A DNA stretch of 21,768 nt from positions 1 through 21,768 of the forward strand of contig CAZKHA010000049.1 in NCBI GenBank assembly GCA_964552325.1, given 5' to 3'. The position numbers and the translations under genes were made by a program. This DNA comes from CAZKCK01 sp964552325 (GTDB lineage: Bacteria; Bacteroidota; Bacteroidia; Bacteroidales; TTA-H9). The notes beneath the pieces were generated by a model, which was not told where the DNA came from, did not search any database, and saw only the letters and a list, made by a program, of their open reading frames with translations. Positions 16,354 to 21,768 of the stretch are shown one piece after another; the first letter of the stretch is position 1; the number at the start of each line of letters is the position of its first letter.

Positions 16354-16950
16354 TTAATCAAGCCATGCGTTAAAGGCTCGCAAATGACGCTCCGATCCAC
16401 TTCGCAAATTAGTAAGCACAAAGACGATATCCTCTTGTTGCGTGATTTTCAAGAAATTGTCAATGTCTTCTATGTCGGTAATTTCAATGGTTCTGCCCAC
16501 TTCCAAGGCTTTTGTAAGATTTTCTGAGCCTGTAATAACCAAGGTATTATAAAGGGCTTGCAAATCAGGATTCGCAAAAACACCTGCCACATGATCGGCC
16601 TCAGGGTCGGGGATGCTGTATTTAATCAGGAGGTTCTGAATGGCGGTGGTATGCCTTAGCTCACTTTGACGAATGTTCCCAAAGATCCTACTACCATATT
16701 GGGTATAAAATAACTCATAAACATCATGGGCAAGATATTCTTCACCACGCAAAAACTGGAGGTACATAATAGTAGCCGAATCGGGCAAGGCATACGGAAG
16801 ACTGTCGATAATCAATGCTATTTTGGCAGCCGACAAGCTATCGTATGTCGAATTTTCATCCTTAGTAGTAAGGGTTTCATCCTTGCTGCAGGATGTTAAG
16901 ATTGGCAAAGCCAACAAAGCCAGAATTGGCAGGATTTTGTAGGTTTTCAT
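16354..16950 (-). CDS. DUF2202 ferritin-like surface lipoprotein
   Basis: This 198-residue protein (from the ATG at 16950) has a lipoprotein signal peptide ending LTSC (Cys21). Cys21 is followed by Ser-Lys-Asp-Glu, which resembles the Bacteroidota lipoprotein export signal, so surface exposure is likely. The mature part matches DUF2202, a four-helix ferritin-like family: FLRGEEYLAHDVYELF (Glu70, Glu71), SELRH (Glu97, His100), Glu156 in a TIEITDIEDI helix, and SGSERHLRAF near the end. These acidic and His residues could form a di-metal site. An upstream ATG adding 12 residues would weaken the signal peptide. It is convergent with cysS. Its function is not established; iron binding or oxidation is inferred from the fold only. 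Confidence 0.85.
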   Translation of the reverse strand: MKTYKILPILALLALPILTSCSKDETLTTKDENSTYDSLSAAKIALIIDSLPYALPDSATIMYLQFLRGEEYLAHDVYELFYTQYGSRIFGNIRQSELRHTTAIQNLLIKYSIPDPEADHVAGVFANPDLQALYNTLVITGSENLTKALEVGRTIEITDIEDIDNFLKITQQEDIVFVLTNLRSGSERHLRAFNAWLD

Positions 16951-16996
16951 ATTTCTGAGTATTTTAAGTTCAGTATATATTGACACATCTACATAT

Positions 16997-17025
16997 AAAA
17001 ACCTGCGGTCAACTGTAGGGTTTTT
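16997..17025 (-). terminator. Probable terminator of the DUF3857 gene
   Basis: On the minus strand AAAAACC (17025-17019) and GGTTTTT (17003-16997) form a 7-bp stem with a 15-base loop, ending in a T-run. It lies 4 bases beyond the DUF3857 stop codon. The stem is short and A-T rich, so strength is uncertain. Confidence 0.5.
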
Positions 17026-17029
17026 ACAA

Positions 17030-18880
17030 TCACTTATTTTTAAAAGTTAAACCACTGTATAAAGGGTTGTGCCATAGTATCATCATCTCGCGCCATTCAG
17101 GATAGGCCAACAGTGAAACATCGCGTTCGGTAATCTCGATGCTACGTTTTACCTTTATTAGCGATCCAGTTTGTTTGATGCTGATTTTTACACTGCCAAA
17201 AACCTTGCTCATTTCAAGTGAGGTTTCTTGATTAATCAATTCTAAGTTTTCGGGCACTAACAGCTCGTATTCGTATGACTCCTTTAGTGTTGATGGGGTT
17301 TGCAAGGGTGCGTGGCGTTGGGTTGTTAACACATTAGCATGCCAACTGCCAATGCCGGTGGTTGCAGTGGGGAACTCCCAATAAAGGTAAGATTGCTGCT
17401 CTTGCTGAAAAGGCGATTTTGATTCAAGCTTTAAACTAGCATCCAAACGCGCTGAGGTCAAGCGGCCAATGGTGAAATGGCTAATAGATGAAGAACCAAA
17501 GCTTCCCGTTAAAAGGTTTTTGCATTGTGCTGAATCAGTAACCACTTTAAGATAAGGATTGTAATTGTTAGTGGCCATTAACGATAAAGAGCCATTTAAC
17601 ACTTTATCTGGGTTTAATGCTAAGGTAGCTTTTACACTAAATTCATGCTTAACGGGCAGTATTTCAAATGTCTTTACACTTTCGGCAGCAGGTTCAAGCA
17701 TGATTGCAATTTTTGAAGATTGACCTAAAGCAGCATCATTTGTTGGGTTCCCATTAGCGCTTACATAAAAAGCATCCCCTGATTCGGGTGATACACGTAC
17801 CATAAATGATGATAAATCAAAAAGATTGCCAAGTTTAACATCATATAATTTCTGAGGAATAAGCACTACTGGTATAGCTTTGATTCCCAAAGCCCTTAAG
17901 CCGGCAGTAAGCAAAAGCGATTTTTCGAGTTCTGTAGCCGAATTCGTCCGGTAGGCTTGCTCTAACGACCTAGTTTTAAATCCATTATAATTCAATGGTA
18001 TAGGAAGGGAAGCCATTTCGGTGGCTAGAAGTTCTTGGGTTTTTAGCACCTTTTGGTGGAAGGTAGCATCTTTTACCTGTATTCTTTTAATGTTTTGTGC
18101 AAAAGCCTTGTTAATTGATCCTGAAGCCATTTCTTGAAAACTTTCTTGCGAAGTGAAAGCTTCAATGGCTTGCTGGAGCGAGTTTGCCGTTGAAAAAGAC
18201 AAAACGGGTAAGTAATCAATGTCGGAAGGCAAAAAGGGGTCTTGCGCTGCAAAAGGCAACTTACCAAAGTTAAACGTAAAAACCTGAAAACCCTTGGCTG
18301 TACTAATTTCGGGTGCAAGGCGGAGATTGAGCAAACGGTAGTTGAGCGGTGTGCCTTCCGGTACCCGTATAATGATTTTGTAATCATCCACGGGTGAAAA
18401 CTCCGAAACAACTTCCCGTCCCATTAAAAATGGGTAATAGCCTGGATTGCTGGTTAGTGTATATTCAAAATCGATGGTGGCACCAACCTCTAGGCCTGTG
18501 TGTGTTACAACCATTTCGCGTAAGTGGTTGAAATCGGGCGAATTTGCAGCAAAAGAAGGCAGCACTTCATTAAAAGCATTGGCGGGAGAAGCCACTTTTT
18601 TGCCATCAGACATGGTGGTAAGCGCTTGGTTTATTTTGAGTTGTTGTTGTACTGGGTTGTAAACAATAAACGACTCACCATAAAGGCTATGAAATGATCG
18701 ATGCGTTAGCAGTTTGGTTTTTTGCGTATGATGGTAGATCATGCTACCGTCCTTTTGAAGGGTATATTCTTTTAGTAGCGTCAATAGCTTGGCATCTGTT
18801 TCTGGAGCTTGTGCAAAAACGAGCGAGGCCAATAGGCTTAGCATGAATGTACAGATACTAACCAGGGTATTTTTTTTCAT
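17030..18880 (-). CDS. Periplasmic DUF3857 protein with inactive transglutaminase-like domain
   Basis: This 616-residue protein has a Sec signal peptide (about 1-23, ending VFAQ). DUF3857 spans about 35-240, including SHDGKK-like TMSDGKKV, LEVGATIDFEYTLTS and a beta-rich PVDDYKIIIRVPEGTPL segment. A transglutaminase-like domain follows (about 270-385; LLLTAGLRALGI at 322-333). A beta-rich C-terminal part (about 390-616) resembles the DUF3858 region usually found last in this family. At the position of the catalytic Cys (normally GxCxxKA) the sequence reads NSATELEK (313-320), and the region where His and Asp are expected reads SSFMVRV...FYVSAN (357-376), without either. No Cys occurs in the domain, so enzymatic activity is unlikely; a binding or scaffold role is inferred. 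It is divergent from the transporter gene, with its own promoter-like site. Confidence 0.82.
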   Translation of the reverse strand: MKKNTLVSICTFMLSLLASLVFAQAPETDAKLLTLLKEYTLQKDGSMIYHHTQKTKLLTHRSFHSLYGESFIVYNPVQQQLKINQALTTMSDGKKVASPANAFNEVLPSFAANSPDFNHLREMVVTHTGLEVGATIDFEYTLTSNPGYYPFLMGREVVSEFSPVDDYKIIIRVPEGTPLNYRLLNLRLAPEISTAKGFQVFTFNFGKLPFAAQDPFLPSDIDYLPVLSFSTANSLQQAIEAFTSQESFQEMASGSINKAFAQNIKRIQVKDATFHQKVLKTQELLATEMASLPIPLNYNGFKTRSLEQAYRTNSATELEKSLLLTAGLRALGIKAIPVVLIPQKLYDVKLGNLFDLSSFMVRVSPESGDAFYVSANGNPTNDAALGQSSKIAIMLEPAAESVKTFEILPVKHEFSVKATLALNPDKVLNGSLSLMATNNYNPYLKVVTDSAQCKNLLTGSFGSSSISHFTIGRLTSARLDASLKLESKSPFQQEQQSYLYWEFPTATTGIGSWHANVLTTQRHAPLQTPSTLKESYEYELLVPENLELINQETSLEMSKVFGSVKISIKQTGSLIKVKRSIEITERDVSLLAYPEWREMMILWHNPLYSGLTFKNK

Positions 18881-18919
18881 AAGAAGAGGCTCTTTTTATT
18901 GAAGGGTGTTTTGAAACAA

Positions 18920-18927
18920 CAAAAGTA
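18920..18927 (-). promoter_or_regulatory. -7 promoter element of the DUF3857 gene (TACTTTTG)
   Basis: On the minus strand TACTTTTG fits TAnnTTTG exactly and is the same octamer as in the cysS promoter. It ends 39 bases before the start codon at 18880. No TTG sits at the ideal upstream distance (the nearest, in CTTGAA, is 11 bases away), so the -33 part is weak. Confidence 0.5.
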
Positions 18928-18960
18928 ACAATTAGGTTCAAGATATTTTGGGCTTTGCTT

Positions 18961-18990
18961 TTTGCGCTTTAACATTAAACCTTATTTTTG
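18961..18990 (+). promoter_or_regulatory. Bacteroidota promoter reading toward the transporter gene
   Basis: TTTG (18961-18964), 18 bases, then TATTTTTG (18983-18990) followed by CCC: both boxes and the spacing match the Bacteroidota consensus. Transcription would begin near 18995, about 160 bases before the transporter ATG and about 12 bases before a 28-codon ORF. The 13-mer CTTATTTTTGCCC is repeated in the promoter at 20861. Confidence 0.7.
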
Positions 18991-19006
18991 CCCATTGCAA
19001 CCAATT

Positions 19007-19093
19007 ATGTACCCATGGATAGTTCCATCCAAGTATAAGTATGTTGATGCCTTGCTAGTTACAGTGTTAATAATGAATAATTTATACTATTAG
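19007..19093 (+). CDS. Possible 28-residue small protein or leader peptide
   Basis: An ATG 17 bases behind a canonical -7 element opens a 28-codon ORF ending in TAG. The peptide begins MYPWIVPSKYKY and continues with a short hydrophobic stretch (DALLVTVLIM) to NNLYY. It lies in the long leader of the transporter mRNA, 64 bases before that gene. Its position right behind the promoter is what a leader peptide or a small membrane protein would show, but an ORF of this length can occur by chance and I recognise no family. No run of identical regulatory codons (as in attenuation leaders) is present. Confidence 0.25.
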   Translation: MYPWIVPSKYKYVDALLVTVLIMNNLYY

Positions 19094-19123
19094 CAGCGCA
19101 GATTTAGTTGGATAGATTAGCTC

Positions 19124-19139
19124 ATTGGGGTGTCTCAAT
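19124..19139 (+). promoter_or_regulatory. Small leader hairpin before the transporter start
   Basis: ATTGGG (19124-19129) can pair with CTCAAT (19134-19139), with one G-U wobble and a 4-base loop GTGT. It ends 18 bases before the start codon at 19158. It is short and could be incidental; no known riboswitch was recognised in the leader. Confidence 0.2.
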
Positions 19140-19157
19140 CACTTATAAATTAATATA

Positions 19158-20756
19158 ATGGCAAAGTTTAAAATTCCACACACTTACGTTATCGTATTTA
19201 GCATCATTGTTTTAGCTGCTATTTTAACTTGGTTTATACCAGGTGGGGCATTCGAGCGTGAGGTTATTTCTACGGCTTCTGGTAAAAGTGAAATCATCAA
19301 AACAAATTCTTTCAAGTACATCGAAAGCCAGCCCCAGACATGGCAAATATTCTCTTCGTTTTACAAAGGCTTTGTGCGATCCCCAAAAATAATTGTGTTT
19401 ATATTGATTTTAGGGGGGGCTTTTTGGCTGCTAAACGAAAGCCGTGCTATAGATATGGGCGTTGATTCATTCTTGAAAAAGAGCGGCAACCTTAATAGGT
19501 TTAGGGTTATAAGGACAATTGGGGTCAACAACATCATTATAACCGTTGTAATGCTAATGTTTAGTTTCTTTGGGGCAATTTTTGGCATGAGTGAGGAAAC
19601 CATCGCATTTGTCATCATTTTTGTACCGATGGCCATTTCGATGGGATACGACTCTATAGTAGGGGTTTGTATGACCTTTATAGGTGCGGGAATTGGATTT
19701 GCTGGCTGCCTTATGAATCCCTTTACCTTGGGTATAGCTCAGGAAATTGCAGGGGTTCAATTGTTTTCGGGTCTCGAATATAGGTTTGTTATTTGGATGA
19801 TTATTAACACAGTAGGTATTGGGTATGTTTTATGGTATGCAGCTTGGGTAAAACGAAACCCCACTAAATCATTGGTTTATACTTACGATGCCTATTGGCG
19901 TGAACACCATGCCAATGCTGAGAAATTGCAGATTGTTCAGCCTATGCTATCAACACGCATTGCCTTTTATGCTGTTTTGGCAATAATGACCCTTGCTGCC
20001 TTTAATTGGCCAATGAATGCTATTAAACTGGGAACGAATGCATTTACTATGCCGGCTTTGCCCATTACCGCAGTTTTGTTTGCTGTTTCGGGGTTTTTAG
20101 CTGTTCGTAAATCCGTTCAAGCATTTGTACTCAATATCCTGATTTTCACAATTATCTTCTTAGTAATTGGAGTTACCGGCTTTGAATGGGGTTTACTAGA
20201 ATTGGCAGCCTTGTTTTTTGGAATGGCAATAGTGGCTGGTATGGCTATGGGAAAAGATGCCAATGAAATAACCAAGTCCTTTGTAACAGGGGCTAAAGAT
20301 ATCCTTTCTGCAGCCTTAGTGGTTGGTTTGGCCGGTGGTATAATCGTAATATTGGAAGACGGCAAAATAATCGATACCATTCTCTATGGCATTTCAAGGG
20401 CAATTGAGGGCACCGGGAAAATTACGACCTTATCGCTAATGTATCTTTTCCAGTCAGGACTTAATGCCGTAATAACATCGGGCACTGCAAAGGCAGCGCT
20501 AATCATGCCAATACTGCGCGATATATCTGATATGGTCGGCCTTTCGAAACAAGCCACTGTTACTGCTTTTCATATTGGCGATGGATTTACCAACCTCATT
20601 ACCCCAACATCTGGCGTATTGATTGGTGTGCTGGAAGTTGCCCGAATCCCTTTTAATGTTTGGTTTAAATGGGCATGGAAGTTTATCTTACTAATGGTAA
20701 TACTAGGCTGGCTCCTACTTATCCCTACCGTAACCATGAACCTTAGCGGATTTTGA
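19158..20756 (+). CDS. YfcC/DcuC-family membrane transporter
   Basis: This 532-residue polytopic inner-membrane protein has about 12 hydrophobic segments. It starts with the YfcC-family opening KFKIPHTYVIVFSIIV...WFIPGGAFERE. Two inverted-topology halves each carry a substrate-site-like element: GMSEETIAFVIIFVPMA with AGCLMNPFTLGIAQEIAG (about 138-200) in the first, and SGLNAVITSGTAKAALIMPIL with GDGFTNLITPTSGV (about 434-495) in the second. This is the pattern of the IT-superfamily carriers. The family includes proposed dicarboxylate and basic amino-acid carriers, so the substrate cannot be told from sequence. The mRNA appears to have a leader of about 160 bases from the promoter at 18961-18990. 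A 9-bp dyad follows the stop. Confidence 0.88.
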   Translation: MAKFKIPHTYVIVFSIIVLAAILTWFIPGGAFEREVISTASGKSEIIKTNSFKYIESQPQTWQIFSSFYKGFVRSPKIIVFILILGGAFWLLNESRAIDMGVDSFLKKSGNLNRFRVIRTIGVNNIIITVVMLMFSFFGAIFGMSEETIAFVIIFVPMAISMGYDSIVGVCMTFIGAGIGFAGCLMNPFTLGIAQEIAGVQLFSGLEYRFVIWMIINTVGIGYVLWYAAWVKRNPTKSLVYTYDAYWREHHANAEKLQIVQPMLSTRIAFYAVLAIMTLAAFNWPMNAIKLGTNAFTMPALPITAVLFAVSGFLAVRKSVQAFVLNILIFTIIFLVIGVTGFEWGLLELAALFFGMAIVAGMAMGKDANEITKSFVTGAKDILSAALVVGLAGGIIVILEDGKIIDTILYGISRAIEGTGKITTLSLMYLFQSGLNAVITSGTAKAALIMPILRDISDMVGLSKQATVTAFHIGDGFTNLITPTSGVLIGVLEVARIPFNVWFKWAWKFILLMVILGWLLLIPTVTMNLSGF

Positions 20757-20773
20757 ACGCAAGAAATGCTTTA

Positions 20774-20795
20774 TTGATTGATAAAAATCAATCAA
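20774..20795. repeat. Perfect 9-bp inverted repeat after the transporter gene
   Basis: TTGATTGAT (20774-20782) and ATCAATCAA (20787-20795) are perfect complements separated by AAAA. It lies 17 bases after the transporter stop. The A-T-rich stem has no T-run, so it could be a weak terminator, an mRNA 3'-end stabiliser or a binding site for a dimeric regulator of the next gene. The structure is seen; the role is not known. Confidence 0.5.
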
Positions 20796-20835
20796 GACAA
20801 GCGTTTACAAACAACTTCTGTTGAGATTTGTCAAT

Positions 20836-20869
20836 TTTGCCAATGCTATGTTTTAGGCTCTTATTTTTG
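20836..20869 (+). promoter_or_regulatory. Bacteroidota promoter giving a near-leaderless mRNA
   Basis: TTTG (20836-20839), 22 bases, then TATTTTTG (20862-20869) fit the consensus. The ATG of the next gene is at 20874, only four bases after the -7 element, where transcription itself is expected to start. The mRNA should therefore have almost no 5' leader. Confidence 0.65.
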
Positions 20870-20873
20870 CCCT

Positions 20874-21329
20874 ATGTTAAAAAAGTGTTGCGAATACCTT
20901 AAGCCTACCATAAAAACAAAGTACCTGCTGTTTGTTGCATCATTCGTATGGGCTTTAGCTGGCTTCGTTCTAATTGTTCGAGGGCTGCACATAGCTCAAC
21001 CTCATCATGATAGCTGGTTCTGGCAATTACCTTTGGTTCTTATGCTTGGGAGCATTTTTTATTATGCACTATTTTTAAAGATCTCTGCAAAACATATTAA
21101 CCGCATTCTAGCTATTGAGAAACCAAGTATTTGTGTTTTCGCCTTTTTTAATAAAAAAAGTTACTTTATGATGTTAGTAATGATGGCATTAGGTGTTCTT
21201 TTACGGCGTTCACACGTGGTGGGGAACGAAAGTCTAGGGCTTTTTTTGGTAATTATGGCGCTACCCTTGCTTGCTTCTTCCGTTAGTTTTTTAACAACTG
21301 GTATCAAGAACTTGAAGCCATCGAAGTAA
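20874..21329 (+). CDS. Small hypothetical membrane protein with four predicted helices
   Basis: I do not recognise the family with certainty. From the ATG at 20874 the protein has 151 residues: a basic, Cys-containing N-terminus (MLKKCCEYLKPTIKTK), then hydrophobic segments at about 17-36, 50-69, 86-110 and 121-143, and a basic end (IKNLKPSK). The first helix contains WALAGFVLIVRGL; RRSHVVGN lies between helices 3 and 4. The frame is also open upstream to a TTG at 20778, but those 32 codons overlap the promoter at 20836-20869, so the ATG is preferred. It lies 117 bases behind the transporter gene and has its own promoter, so it is probably an independent unit. The preference for Leu, Val and Phe in helices supports a real integral membrane protein. 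Confidence 0.65.
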   Translation: MLKKCCEYLKPTIKTKYLLFVASFVWALAGFVLIVRGLHIAQPHHDSWFWQLPLVLMLGSIFYYALFLKISAKHINRILAIEKPSICVFAFFNKKSYFMMLVMMALGVLLRRSHVVGNESLGLFLVIMALPLLASSVSFLTTGIKNLKPSK

Positions 21330-21654
21330 TGGTTTTTGTGGTATTCTGGGGTATAACTAAGTGCTATTGTTTCACACAAGATGCAGCAGGTTATTCAAAT
21401 GCACTAAAACAATCTACTTGCTTACTTAAAACGGCTTTATAAACCAGTTTTCTTTACAAACTTGTTTGCTATTATACACATAATAAACTTGTTAAAGCCA
21501 GTGATTGGTCTATTAAGAATGTGGGTTCAGAATAATCCACGCATTTTTTTGCCGATTTTGCTTCTACAAACCGTTTTTATTACTTGGCGCAAAATTGATT
21601 TCGAAGAGGGGACAGTGCTTAGCTAAACGCAACTCAAATATAATTAGTGAAAGT
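21330..21654. other. Intergenic region between the small membrane protein and the S4 gene
   Basis: No established gene is visible in this AT-rich stretch of about 325 bases. An imperfect hairpin at 21428-21451 (AAAACGG against CCAGTTTT with one bulge) lies between two convergent genes and could be a weak terminator. A plus-strand frame stays open from 21408 to 21626 (72 codons), but its only ATG is at 21519, giving 35 hydrophobic residues (MWVQNNPRIFLPILL...). There is no promoter or family match, so it is either chance or a gene remnant. Confidence 0.4.
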
Positions 21655-21768
21655 TCATGCTTCCCCATAGTCTTTAAGTTCATCAATTTGGCGTCGGTCT
21701 TGTTTGGTAGGTCTGCCCAGGCCTCGAGGGCGACGCTCCCAATTCAAGTCGCGAATCATTTGAACGCG
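21655..21768 (-). CDS. S4-domain RNA-binding protein (Hsp15-like), C-terminal fragment
   Basis: Only the last 37 codons and the stop are inside the window; the gene continues beyond the right edge. The visible peptide includes RDLNWERRPRGLGRPTKQDRR and ends IDELKDYGEA. The basic GRPTKxxRR tail followed by an acidic helix is what is seen at the C-terminus of bacterial heat-shock protein 15 (HslR) type proteins. These carry an S4 domain at the N-terminus and bind ribosomal RNA, helping recycle stalled 50S subunits. The S4 domain itself cannot be seen here, so the call rests on the tail alone. It is convergent with the small membrane protein gene. Confidence 0.7.
   Translation of the reverse strand, partial: RVQMIRDLNWERRPRGLGRPTKQDRRQIDELKDYGEA

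Noticed and set aside
20778..20873. N-terminal extension of the small membrane protein from a TTG codon
   Set aside because: The extension overlaps the promoter and the dyad, has no hydrophobic or family pattern, and an ATG is correctly placed at 20874.
1..21768. Mobile elements, CRISPR arrays, tRNA or rRNA genes
   Set aside because: No transposase or integrase-like protein, no regularly spaced repeats and no cloverleaf or rRNA-like segments were recognised by eye.

Overview
The window comes from a chromosome of a Bacteroidota bacterium. The evidence is a PorZ-type protein with a type IX secretion (T9SS) C-terminal tail, a lipoprotein with a Bacteroidota-style export signal (Cys-Ser-Lys-Asp-Glu), DUF2202 and DUF3857 proteins typical of the phylum, the lack of Shine-Dalgarno sequences before most genes, and several promoter-like sites matching the Bacteroidota pattern TTG-N(17-23)-TAnnTTTG. 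GC content looks moderate to low. I cannot name the genus.

Layout. Bases 1-4290 (+) hold the F0F1 ATP synthase genes atpB (5' end cut by the window), atpE, atpF, atpH, atpA and atpG, with a strong hairpin between atpE and atpF. The beta and epsilon genes (atpD, atpC) do not follow atpG and must lie elsewhere. A ferritin gene follows, closed by a good intrinsic terminator, then a full-length HrpB-type DExH helicase gene (+). Convergent to it, on the minus strand, are sbcD and sbcC, overlapping by ATGA, and upstream of them porZ and a small exported glutaredoxin-like gene. cysS (+) has a canonical promoter and ends in a bidirectional terminator shared with a DUF2202 lipoprotein gene (-). A periplasmic DUF3857/transglutaminase-like gene (-) follows and is divergent from a YfcC/DcuC-family transporter gene (+). 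After that come a small four-helix membrane protein (+) and, at the right edge, the C-terminus of an S4-domain (Hsp15-like) RNA-binding protein (-).

How the genes relate. This is mostly housekeeping: energy conversion, iron storage, DNA end processing (SbcCD), tRNA charging and T9SS surface attachment. Neighbouring units are mainly separate, each with its own promoter or terminator. The clearest functional couples are the atp genes and sbcD-sbcC.

No mobile element, CRISPR array, tRNA or rRNA was seen, and I found no convincing new multi-gene system. The points most worth a second look are the DUF3857 protein whose transglutaminase fold has lost its catalytic residues, a probably leaderless small membrane-protein gene, a 28-codon ORF placed directly behind a strong promoter, and the atpE-atpF hairpin.
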